Shown in pieces: positions 1 through 7,577 of a stretch of DNA of 39,108 nucleotides. The stretch comes from Candidatus Thorarchaeota archaeon (GTDB taxonomy: Archaea; Asgardarchaeota; Thorarchaeia; Thorarchaeales; Thorarchaeaceae). The notes under the pieces are model-generated. The model was not told the origin of the DNA, made no database searches, and was given only the letters and a program-made list of their open reading frames with translations. The translations under genes were made by a program, and so were the position numbers. Where the stretch lies: contig SDOA01000025.1 in assembly GCA_004524595.1 (NCBI GenBank), forward strand, positions 1-39,108. Reading direction: 5' to 3'. Position 1 is the stretch's first letter; the number at the start of each line of letters is the position of its first letter.

Positions 1-966
1 AGATCCGAGCAATTGGATGACATGTTTGCAAAAGATGTTAAGGCTCAAGGCGCGATGGCAGTACTCCTACGAGATGCACTGAAACCAAACTTGATTCAGA
101 CAATTGAAGGTACTCCTGCAATCATGCACACTGGGCCCTTCGCAAACATCGCTCATGGAACAAGTTCGATAATTGCCACTGATATAGCTCTTAGATTATT
201 CGACTATGTTGTTATTGAAGCGGGATTTGGTTCTGACCTTGGCGCTGAGAAGTTCTTTAACATAGTGACACGAGCCGGCAATCTAAAAGTCGATGCCTGT
301 GTACTTATCACAACTATACGAGCTCTGAAAGAACACGGACATGGTGTTCTAGAATATGGTTTTTCAAATCTCGAAAAACACGTTGAGAATATGCGGAATT
401 TTGGAGTGCCCGTAGTGGTTGCAGTCAACAAGTTCCCAGATGATACGGATGAAGAAATCGAACTTCTCAGAGATCATTGTTCTATGAAAGATGTGAAGGT
501 TGTAGTATCAGAGGTCTATGCAAAAGGTTCTGAGGGAGGAATATCATTAGCAAACACTGTAGTAGAGACCATCGATAATCAACCTGCTAAATCAATTGCC
601 TATACATATGATCTCAAAGACTCACTTGAGACCAAGATTGAAAAAGTGGCTCAGACAATCTATGGTGCAAAGGGAGTGACCTATACGACTGGAGCTAAAG
701 GAACTCTGAAATCTCTAACGAAACGTGGGTATGGTAAATTGCCCATCTGCATTGCCAAGACGCAGTTCAGCCTATCTGACAACAAGGCCTTGAAGGGAAG
801 ACCCTCAGGATTCGATGTTGAAGTGGTTGGTGCTGATGTCAGCAATGGTGCAGGCTTCGTTGTTGTCTATATGGGTGAGATCAATCTCATGCCGGGTCTC
901 CCAGAGCATCCGGCTGCAGAAGATATGGATGTGGATGATGAAGGGAGTATCAGTGGAGTATTCTAG
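1..966 (+). CDS. fhs: Formate-tetrahydrofolate ligase, C-terminal part (5' truncated by window)
   Basis: Cytosolic enzyme that makes 10-formyl-THF from formate, THF and ATP. The reading frame is open to base 1, so the gene starts upstream; about 322 residues of a family of roughly 550-560 are present and the N-terminal P-loop part is missing. Strong family blocks are visible: TPAIMHTGPFANIAHG (about residues 38-53 of the visible part), VIEAGFGSDLGAEKFF, and the C-terminal MPGLPEHPAAEDMDVD block close to the stop. The gene abuts folD, whose GTG directly follows this stop, so the two are very likely one transcript supplying and interconverting one-carbon units. The identification is secure; only the start is unknown. 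Confidence 0.97.
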   Translation, partial: RSEQLDDMFAKDVKAQGAMAVLLRDALKPNLIQTIEGTPAIMHTGPFANIAHGTSSIIATDIALRLFDYVVIEAGFGSDLGAEKFFNIVTRAGNLKVDACVLITTIRALKEHGHGVLEYGFSNLEKHVENMRNFGVPVVVAVNKFPDDTDEEIELLRDHCSMKDVKVVVSEVYAKGSEGGISLANTVVETIDNQPAKSIAYTYDLKDSLETKIEKVAQTIYGAKGVTYTTGAKGTLKSLTKRGYGKLPICIAKTQFSLSDNKALKGRPSGFDVEVVGADVSNGAGFVVVYMGEINLMPGLPEHPAAEDMDVDDEGSISGVF

Positions 967-1860
967 GTGAGTTTTGAAATGTCTGACATCGAGCAAAGAC
1001 CAATTTGCGAGGACCATGTGATCAAAGGGAAGCGTCTATCTAAACGACTCAGAGACCAAATTCAAGCTGAAGTTGCACAGCTCATGGCAACACACGATGT
1101 TCCCCCAAAACTAGTGACTGTAATTGTCGGTGAGGATGAGGGCTCTCAGATGTATGTTCGGATGAAGCGCAAAGCTTGTAGTGATGCAGGTATCATCTCT
1201 GACCACTATGACCTCCCCGAGAAGACTACCCAAGAAGAGCTATTCGAACTGATCCAGAAGTTAAACAATGATAGGACTGTCCACGGGATTCTTGTTCAGT
1301 TACCCCTTCCAAAACACATTGATGAAAAGGTCATCATCGGAACAATTGCTCCCTTGAAGGATGTAGATGGGTTTTCGCCTGCGAACATTTACAATCTCTT
1401 CTATGGTGGTGAGAAACTCAGTTCTGCAACTCCTCATGGTATTGCTGTGATGTTAGACCATATCGGTATGAGTGACCTCTCAGGAAAACATGCTGTCATC
1501 ATAAATAGGTCCACCATTGTTGGAAAACCTCTCATCTTTCTTCTGCTGAACAGAAATGCAACTGTCACGGTGTGTCATTCAAAGACTGCAGATTTGGCAA
1601 AGTTCACTCAATCAGCTGATGTCTTGGTTACAGCAATTGGTCGAAGAAGTTCCAATGACGATCCGTTCTTTATCACATCTGATATGATACGAGAAAATGC
1701 TGTGGTCATCGATGTTGCTACGCCCTATGGCGATGTTGACTTCGAGAGTGTAAAGACCAAGGCTCAATGTGTGACACCTGTTCCCGGTGGAGTAGGTCCC
1801 ATGACGATTACGATGCTTCTACGCAATGTCGTTGATGCATATAATGCTCAGATGGATTGA
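967..1860 (+). CDS. folD: Bifunctional methylene-THF dehydrogenase / methenyl-THF cyclohydrolase FolD
   Basis: Interconverts 5,10-methylene-, 5,10-methenyl- and 10-formyl-THF using NAD(P). The 297-residue product matches family length. Visible motifs: the VGEDEGSQMYVRMK block with the catalytic Tyr63/Lys67 (YxxxK), KDVDGFSPANIYNL, the Rossmann block INRSTIVGKPL, and the C-terminal signature VTPVPGGVGPMTITMLL. The usual PCTP substrate-loop motif reads SATPHG here, so the cysteine is absent. I chose GTG 967, which has GGAG (955-958) eight bases upstream; ATG 979 is an alternative. Immediate adjacency to the formate-THF ligase makes a formate-to-methylene-THF module. Confidence 0.96.
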   Translation: MSFEMSDIEQRPICEDHVIKGKRLSKRLRDQIQAEVAQLMATHDVPPKLVTVIVGEDEGSQMYVRMKRKACSDAGIISDHYDLPEKTTQEELFELIQKLNNDRTVHGILVQLPLPKHIDEKVIIGTIAPLKDVDGFSPANIYNLFYGGEKLSSATPHGIAVMLDHIGMSDLSGKHAVIINRSTIVGKPLIFLLLNRNATVTVCHSKTADLAKFTQSADVLVTAIGRRSSNDDPFFITSDMIRENAVVIDVATPYGDVDFESVKTKAQCVTPVPGGVGPMTITMLLRNVVDAYNAQMD

Positions 1861-1926
1861 ATCACGATAAAATCTAATGTGCATGCCCAAACGCTTTTGT
1901 ATAACATCGTTCCGACCTCTCCTTAG

Positions 1927-3498
1927 GTGAATCCTGTGAAAGTAGTTGAGTGTGTACCCAACTTCTCTGAAGGCCGTAGAAAAGAAGTCATTGATGCAAT
2001 TGCTGATGCTATCAAGAGTGTAGAGTCGGTTCGTCTTCTCGATGTTGAATTTGATCCAGACCACAATCGGTCTGTCTTTACATTCATTGGTGAACCCCAA
2101 GATGTAAAAGAGGCAGCTCTCAAAGCGGCAGAGGTGGCAGTTCAGAAGATTGACTTGACTAAGCACAAAGGTGCACACCCAAGAATGGGTGCTGTTGATG
2201 TTGTCCCCTTTATTCCACTCCATGGTACTACCGTCGGAGAATGTATCGAGCTCTCGAAAGAGTTTGCTGAGGAGTTCTCTAAGAGATGCAATGTTCCCGT
2301 GTATTTGTATTCCAAAGCTGCTACTCGTCCCGATCGAGTAGACTTACCAAATATTCGTGAAGGTGAATTTGAGGGTCTGAGAGCTCTCATTGGTACTGAC
2401 CCAGATAAGACCCCTGACTATGGGCCAAACAAGATACACCCCACTGCTGGCGCTACAGCCACTGGTTCGAGGAATTTTCTCATTGCCATCAACTTCAATC
2501 TTAACACAACGAATCTTGCTGTTGCTAAAGCGTGCGCTGATGCAGTACGAGGAACAACTGGTGGCTTTGTGAATGTTCAGGGTATCGGTCTAGACCTTCC
2601 TGCCAAGAATTGTGTACAGGTGTCGCTCAATCTCACTCACCCAAAGCGTACCAAGATTCACCAAGTATTCGAGGTAGTGAAGAACGAGGCTCGCAGATTC
2701 GGAGCCACTGTCATTGAGACAGAGATTGTGGGAATGGTGCCCCTCTTTGTACTTCTAGATGCCCTTCGATACTATCTCCAACCTGAGAAGCTCGATGAGT
2801 CAATGATTCTTGACCTCTATTATCTTGGTGGCGCGCAAGATCCTACGAAGAAGACATTTACAGAGATGTCTATGATTGAGTTTGGAAACGAGGTGCGCCG
2901 TGCTCGTGCCACTCCAGGTGGTGGTAGTGTGGCCGCAGCAATCGGTTCTTTTGGTGCGGGTCTGGTGTGTATGGTGACGGGGCTATCGTTGACAGGCAGA
3001 AAGTTTGCTGGAATTAAGGAGGAGATGCTCGAACATCGTCATGCGTGCGAGTATGATCGTGGTGTCCTCATGGACTTGGTTGAGAAAGACTCGGCTGCCT
3101 TTGATGTGGTGATGGACGCCTTCAAGCTTCCTGAGGAAACAGAAGATGAAAAGAAGGTCAAAGAAGAGACAATTCAGAAAGGCACCATCCATGCAGCAGA
3201 GATGCCGCTTACGACAATGAGGCATGCATTGAGTGCCATGGAACATGACCGAGTCGCAGCTGAAAAAGGGAACATTAACACAATTACTGATGCTGGAGTT
3301 GCAGCTCATGCACTCATGGCTGCTATTGAAGGTGCCGCTCTGAATGTCCGTATCAATCTCGATAACATCAAAGACAAAGGATTTGTAGACAAGACCGCAA
3401 AGGAAGTCGACCAGATACTTACTGATGGTAGAAGGCTTAAGACCGAGATACTTGAGATTGTGGAGAATCGAATGAAAGAATTAGCTGAAGAAAACTAA
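1927..3498 (+). CDS. Glutamate formiminotransferase - formiminoTHF cyclodeaminase fusion
   Basis: Bifunctional FTCD-type enzyme: moves the formimino group of N-formimino-glutamate to THF, then releases ammonia to give 5,10-methenyl-THF, the substrate of neighbouring FolD. The transferase half covers about residues 5-300 (VECVPNFSEGRR; HKGAHPRMGAVD with the presumed catalytic His84; IHPTAGATATGSRNFL). The cyclodeaminase half starts near residue 315 (EVRRARATPGGGSVAAA). At 523 residues it is close to the fused mammalian FTCD (about 540). GTG 1927 sits about 25 bases from a TATA-like TATAAC (1900-1905); GTG 1936 has an AGGTGA motif just upstream and gives the more typical N-terminus MKVVECVPNFSEG. 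No histidine-degradation genes are in view, so the source of formimino-glutamate is inferred. Confidence 0.95.
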   Translation: MNPVKVVECVPNFSEGRRKEVIDAIADAIKSVESVRLLDVEFDPDHNRSVFTFIGEPQDVKEAALKAAEVAVQKIDLTKHKGAHPRMGAVDVVPFIPLHGTTVGECIELSKEFAEEFSKRCNVPVYLYSKAATRPDRVDLPNIREGEFEGLRALIGTDPDKTPDYGPNKIHPTAGATATGSRNFLIAINFNLNTTNLAVAKACADAVRGTTGGFVNVQGIGLDLPAKNCVQVSLNLTHPKRTKIHQVFEVVKNEARRFGATVIETEIVGMVPLFVLLDALRYYLQPEKLDESMILDLYYLGGAQDPTKKTFTEMSMIEFGNEVRRARATPGGGSVAAAIGSFGAGLVCMVTGLSLTGRKFAGIKEEMLEHRHACEYDRGVLMDLVEKDSAAFDVVMDAFKLPEETEDEKKVKEETIQKGTIHAAEMPLTTMRHALSAMEHDRVAAEKGNINTITDAGVAAHALMAAIEGAALNVRINLDNIKDKGFVDKTAKEVDQILTDGRRLKTEILEIVENRMKELAEEN

Positions 3499-3504
3499 CA
3501 ATTT

Positions 3505-4596
3505 CTATATTGGATTCAGGTTTGTACCTCTGCTTACCATCACAATATATGCTGTACCCCCCACCTCTTGAATAGCGGATGCCACCTCACGTTCAGAACC
3601 CGCTGTATAGGCCATCATAGTCCCTCCTCTTCCACTACCATTGATCTTGCATCCGAGTGCTCCTGCGTCATAGGCTGCCTCAATCATCCTCTCGATCTTT
3701 GGAGTTGACCGATCCAATCCATCCCTCAGAATCTCATGATGTTCTCTCAACATTGCTCCGAGTGCATATTCATATGGTTCTTCACTCTCCAACAATTTGA
3801 GCGCTCGATTGGTCAAGTCGCGATTGCGGAGCGTTGCCTCAGCCATACTTCTCTCTTTATTTGGCCTTTGACGAGAGAGCTTAGAGACTGCGCTTATTGG
3901 GGTTGTCCTGCGATCAAATGAAGGAATCTCTTGTGCAATGAGTTTATACTCCCTCTCGACAGTAGTTCTAATGAACTCGAGGTCTCCAACAGTGTCAGTC
4001 TTTTTCTCCCCCGAATCTCCAATGACAATTGCCCCCACTTTCGCAGGAAGACGAGTCACACGCCTATTGTTTGTATTGATGTGAATCACACCACCCAGAG
4101 CTGTAGTATAATGGTCCATCGTCCCGCCGCTCTCATCGAACTCCAGAACTTCTGACTCGAATGCAGCTATTGCCATATCCTCTGGCGCCATCTCTTTCTG
4201 TGCCATTCTTGCTATAGCCATGATGGTTCCAACTGTCAATGCTGAAGAGCTGGAGAGACCTGCAGCAATTGGAATTTTTCCTGTAACACGCAAATTCCAT
4301 CCATGCTCAGGTTCAATGCATCGACGTCCCATGACATTGAACGCACTTCTAATGTAATCCCTGTTATTCCTGTATGGTATCTCATGACCTATTGGAAACG
4401 AATCGTGCTCTTTCAAGTCAAGATAGTCAATATGGACCTGATTATCATCTCTTGGACTAGCTTCGATATCTATTGTCAAATCAATAGCTGCAGCTATTAC
4501 ATCCAAGCCTAGATAGTCACTATGTTCTCCGAACAGACAGATTCTTCCTGGAGTTTTAACTAGAAATGCTTCCTCTTTCATTCTATACTTCCTCAT
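3505..4596 (-). CDS. GHMP-family sugar kinase, galactokinase-like
   Basis: ATP-dependent small-molecule kinase of the GHMP fold. The three family motifs are present: PGRICLFGEHSDYLG at residues 16-30 (galactokinase-type signature, with Cys where galactokinases have Asn), the phosphate loop GLSSSSA at 113-119, and GSGRGGT at 320-326. GGTMDHY (157-163) resembles the galactokinase GxMDQ segment carrying the catalytic Asp. Substrate cannot be read from sequence; a hexose, uronate or fucose-type sugar is more likely than mevalonate because of the SDY signature. The start overlaps the stop of the upstream acetyltransferase by ATGA (4593-4596), indicating translational coupling. It converges on the FTCD gene with a six-base gap. 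Confidence 0.85.
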   Translation of the reverse strand: MRKYRMKEEAFLVKTPGRICLFGEHSDYLGLDVIAAAIDLTIDIEASPRDDNQVHIDYLDLKEHDSFPIGHEIPYRNNRDYIRSAFNVMGRRCIEPEHGWNLRVTGKIPIAAGLSSSSALTVGTIMAIARMAQKEMAPEDMAIAAFESEVLEFDESGGTMDHYTTALGGVIHINTNNRRVTRLPAKVGAIVIGDSGEKKTDTVGDLEFIRTTVEREYKLIAQEIPSFDRRTTPISAVSKLSRQRPNKERSMAEATLRNRDLTNRALKLLESEEPYEYALGAMLREHHEILRDGLDRSTPKIERMIEAAYDAGALGCKINGSGRGGTMMAYTAGSEREVASAIQEVGGTAYIVMVSRGTNLNPI

Positions 4597-5564
4597 CTCA
4601 GAATCTTAATCCAGCAATTCTGTCTTCTCTCTATTGTGAAACCGAATCTCTCATACATCTCTATTGCATCAGTCTGAGTCAGTCCTGAGTCAACAAAAAC
4701 ACTCTCATACCCAACTCGCTTCATTTCTTTAAGAACCTCATAGAACATTGCACTCCCAAATCCTTTTCCACGATACTCGGGGAGAACACCTGTTATCCCT
4801 ATTCTTCCATCCTCGTAGTAATCAATCGCACCAATCACTCGTCCCTCATGTTCTGCGACAAAAACAGTATGACCATATTTTCCGTCAATGAAATTCCTGT
4901 TCCATTCAAGAGTTAGACACTCTCTGCACCAGAAGACATTATGTTCATGCAGAGTAAGTATGAGTTCTGCATCCTTTTGCTCTGCCCTCCTGAAGCTAAT
5001 TTCTGCTATCGGAACTTTAACAGATGGAAGGCCCTTTAGTTCGAAAGAACCATAGATACTACTGTTCTCTAAAGGATACTTTTCAGAGAATGGCTCGTAA
5101 TAAAAGAAATCATGCACTTTGAAATCAAGGCTCGAGAGCAGAGCTTCCGCAGGTGTATTATCACTGAATGTAAGTGCAGTTGCAAACATCACTTCGGATT
5201 GATATCTCTTGATTATCTCTCGAATCAGATCTGATGCAATTCCTCGCCGCTGATAATCAGGGTGGACCGCAAAATTACTCTCATTCAAATCCCAACTTCT
5301 TGCAGGCATGAATTGAAGTATTGGGATTTCCTGTTTTCCAATCTCTACCTCTATTCTTACTTGCGCATATCCGATTGGTCTACCATCATCTTCCATTATC
5401 CAAAATGTGTTAGCTCCTCCATCTCTCCAATGGACTACATTCTCTGGGATGACCTTCCTATACTGGTATATCTTCGGAAGGCTTGAGATCTGTTTCTGGA
5501 ATGCTCTATTGTAGATCTCTGCGATTTTCTCTTCGTCACCCTTTTCGTATTGACGAACAAGCAT
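4593..5564 (-). CDS. Tandem GNAT-family N-acetyltransferase
   Basis: Two GNAT folds in one 323-residue chain. The N-terminal copy (about 1-165) has the acetyl-CoA motif VHPDYQRRGIASDLI; the C-terminal copy (about 185-323) has VLPEYRGKGFGSAMF followed by the usual YERFGF near the end. Both pyrophosphate-binding loops (Q/RxxGxG/A) look intact. The acceptor substrate is unknown. Overlap with the downstream GHMP kinase through ATGA suggests the two products act together, for example on an amino sugar, but that is inference. Start ATG 5564 is the first in frame and the N-terminus begins directly in the GNAT fold. Confidence 0.88.
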   Translation of the reverse strand: MLVRQYEKGDEEKIAEIYNRAFQKQISSLPKIYQYRKVIPENVVHWRDGGANTFWIMEDDGRPIGYAQVRIEVEIGKQEIPILQFMPARSWDLNESNFAVHPDYQRRGIASDLIREIIKRYQSEVMFATALTFSDNTPAEALLSSLDFKVHDFFYYEPFSEKYPLENSSIYGSFELKGLPSVKVPIAEISFRRAEQKDAELILTLHEHNVFWCRECLTLEWNRNFIDGKYGHTVFVAEHEGRVIGAIDYYEDGRIGITGVLPEYRGKGFGSAMFYEVLKEMKRVGYESVFVDSGLTQTDAIEMYERFGFTIERRQNCWIKILR

Positions 5565-5608
5565 GGATTCCAGATTAAGGTAAAGAAAGATGAATCTATC
5601 CTAGAACT

Positions 5609-6706
5609 CTATTCATTACCAATTGCCATTCTGATTGCAGTCTCGATATCTTCAGGAGTGACACCTGGTGACTCTATTTTATATTCATTATAGGCTTGTT
5701 TTATGCGTTGGATGATCTCCTCTCCTTCAACCGAGGCACCGATTATCTTCAGTTCAAGCCATGAGATTGCTTCATTTGGAAGCATGAAAAAGTCACCACT
5801 CAAAACAATCTCATTCACCTTTCCATCGACTTTTTCGATTGTTGCTCGGACCAAACCTCCTGGCGCTTTGTAGTTTGCAGTTCCAACTGATGTTGTTGCT
5901 GAGATACGCACAGTCCTTGCGCCTGTGAGTCTACCACCACCTCGCCAGTGAAGCCATTCATCTGAGAGGTATTTTGGCCGAAGTTCTGCCATTCTCCCCT
6001 TCTCCCAGCTTGTTAGATTACCTTTGACTAATGAGATATCCAAGGTCTCTTCGTATAATCTAATGAGATCTTCTTTCACTTCCATTCGATCAGGAATTGA
6101 TCCCGTTTCGAGCTGGATAGTACTCATTCTATCTCGTAAGCTCTTTGCAACTTTATCTCTAAACTTCTCATCAGGTACTTTCAGAACTTTCACCATCATA
6201 TCAAAATTGAAGTCAAAGATGAGATTACCTGTAAGAATCCTTGCATCACCGACATCTCCAGCACCATTTCCTGAGATCTTTTTTCCATTGGCAATGATGT
6301 CATTGACAGGTTTAAACTCCGCCGGGATACCCAAGTTTCGGTATGTCTGTACTGGTGCTTCTAGAAACTTTCTATAATAATCATCAATCTTCTTCGGAGT
6401 AGTAGGACTGTCTGCTCTACCAATTACCTGATAGAACATCTGACCATCATCGAGATAGACGCCCCCTCCTCCAATCACTCTTCGAGTGTAGACAATGTTG
6501 TTCTCTTGGCAGAACTTCGTATCAATGTCTTCTTCTATCTCTTGAAAATAGCCAAGACTGACTAAGGGTTTTGCTGGCCAGCAGATGATTAGTGTGTTCT
6601 CAGACTTGCCTTCAGTGATTCCTTGAGCTATCATATCATAGATTGTCTGTGTTTCAAGTGGGTCAATAGGACCAATATCCAATAGTCTCCAATTTTCAAG
6701 TGGCAT
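5609..6706 (-). CDS. lplA: Lipoate-protein ligase A, with fused C-terminal accessory domain
   Basis: Activates lipoate with ATP and transfers it to lipoyl domains such as GcvH or 2-oxoacid dehydrogenase E2. The catalytic domain shows RRVIGGGGVY (75-84; family motif RRxxGGG) and NDIIANGKKISGNGAG (135-150), which contains the conserved lysine. Residues from about 265 onward match the lipoate ligase C-terminal domain; in several archaea this is a separate LplB subunit, here it is fused (365 residues, close to E. coli LplA at 338). A TATA box at 6731-6740 lies 25-34 bases upstream, implying leaderless translation from ATG 6706. No lipoylated-protein gene is in the window. Confidence 0.92.
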   Translation of the reverse strand: MPLENWRLLDIGPIDPLETQTIYDMIAQGITEGKSENTLIICWPAKPLVSLGYFQEIEEDIDTKFCQENNIVYTRRVIGGGGVYLDDGQMFYQVIGRADSPTTPKKIDDYYRKFLEAPVQTYRNLGIPAEFKPVNDIIANGKKISGNGAGDVGDARILTGNLIFDFNFDMMVKVLKVPDEKFRDKVAKSLRDRMSTIQLETGSIPDRMEVKEDLIRLYEETLDISLVKGNLTSWEKGRMAELRPKYLSDEWLHWRGGGRLTGARTVRISATTSVGTANYKAPGGLVRATIEKVDGKVNEIVLSGDFFMLPNEAISWLELKIIGASVEGEEIIQRIKQAYNEYKIESPGVTPEDIETAIRMAIGNE

Positions 6707-6730
6707 ACTTTAGTTCTTTCTTGCAGGGTT

Positions 6731-6740
6731 TATAATTATA
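6731..6740 (-). promoter_or_regulatory. TATA box for lplA
   Basis: The perfectly palindromic TATAATTATA is centred about 29 bases upstream of the lplA ATG (6706). Archaeal TATA boxes lie about 25-30 bases before the transcription start, so the mRNA would begin at or near the ATG, i.e. leaderless. Confidence 0.6.
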
Positions 6741-6748
6741 TTTGAAAA

Positions 6749-6757
6749 TTATAAAAT
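6749..6757 (+). promoter_or_regulatory. TATA box for the ABC exporter genes
   Basis: TTATAAAAT faces plus, back-to-back with the lplA TATA box. The expected transcription start is near 6778. This places the first in-frame ATG (6768) upstream of the mRNA start and supports ATG 6813 as the start of the ABC ATPase. Confidence 0.6.
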
Positions 6758-6812
6758 ATGGACTCAGATGCTAAGGCATAAATTGGCTCAGTCTTCTATT
6801 CACGTGATTTTC

Positions 6813-7577
6813 ATGATTGAAGCCATAAATCTCACGAAAAAATTCACCGAGTTTACTGCAGTTGATAGATTATCCTTCCAAGTCAATCCTGGCGAGATCT
6901 ATGGTCTTCTTGGACCAAATGGTTCTGGAAAATCTACAACAATGCGTATGCTACTTGGACTACTCAGACCAACAGAGGGTACTGCACGTATAAATGGCTT
7001 CGATGTACAGGAGAGGATTGTAGAGGCAAAACGCGTTATGGGTTATGTCCCTGAAGAGCCAGTGCTCCCTGAACGGTTGACCGGTTGGGAGTATATCAAT
7101 TATGTTAGTGATATCTGGAGAGTAGCTCGTGGACCGAAGCGGGATGAGGAGATTGATGAACTTCTAACATTATTGGACATCAAAGATGCAAGTGACGACC
7201 TCATTGAGACTTACTCAAAAGGAATGTCCAGAAAGACAAGTCTCGTGGCTGCACTCATTCACAATCCTAAGATCTTGATATTAGATGAAGTTCAGGCTGG
7301 AATTGATCCCAGAGGAGCTGCAACAATAAAAGAGATACTTGGAGGTCTTAGAGATAGAGGCGCTACAATTCTAATGAGTACCCATGTTCTTGAAATCGCA
7401 GAACGGATGTGTGATCGTATTGGTATCATCAATAATGGACAGATGATTGCTGAGGGGACCATGGACGAACTAAGGCTGAAAGCGAAAGGTCAACAGTCCC
7501 TTGAAGACATCTTCTTAGACCTGACAGGTGGTCCGGATATGCAGAAGATTGCAGCCTTCTTGGGTGATCAACCTTGA
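6813..7577 (+). CDS. ABC transporter ATP-binding protein, ABC-2/Ecs type
   Basis: Nucleotide-binding subunit, probably of an exporter. From ATG 6813 (254 residues) it shows Walker A GPNGSGKST, the Q-loop region reading VPEEP (glutamate rather than glutamine, as in Ecs-type ATPases), a degenerate signature YSKGMSRK instead of LSGGQ, Walker B ILILDE followed by VQAGID, and the H-loop STH. The in-frame ATG at 6768 would sit before the predicted transcription start and adds 15 non-conserved residues, so I reject it. Stop and next start overlap as TTGA (7574-7577), coupling it to the permease. The substrate is unknown. Confidence 0.9.
   Translation: MIEAINLTKKFTEFTAVDRLSFQVNPGEIYGLLGPNGSGKSTTMRMLLGLLRPTEGTARINGFDVQERIVEAKRVMGYVPEEPVLPERLTGWEYINYVSDIWRVARGPKRDEEIDELLTLLDIKDASDDLIETYSKGMSRKTSLVAALIHNPKILILDEVQAGIDPRGAATIKEILGGLRDRGATILMSTHVLEIAERMCDRIGIINNGQMIAEGTMDELRLKAKGQQSLEDIFLDLTGGPDMQKIAAFLGDQP

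Noticed and set aside
1819..2223. 134-codon minus-strand frame across the folD-FTCD junction
   Set aside because: It overlaps the conserved N-terminus of FTCD and the C-terminus of FolD; the product has no sensible composition or motif.
6024..6377. 117-codon plus-strand frame inside lplA
   Set aside because: Antisense shadow of the lipoate ligase, covering its conserved catalytic lysine region.
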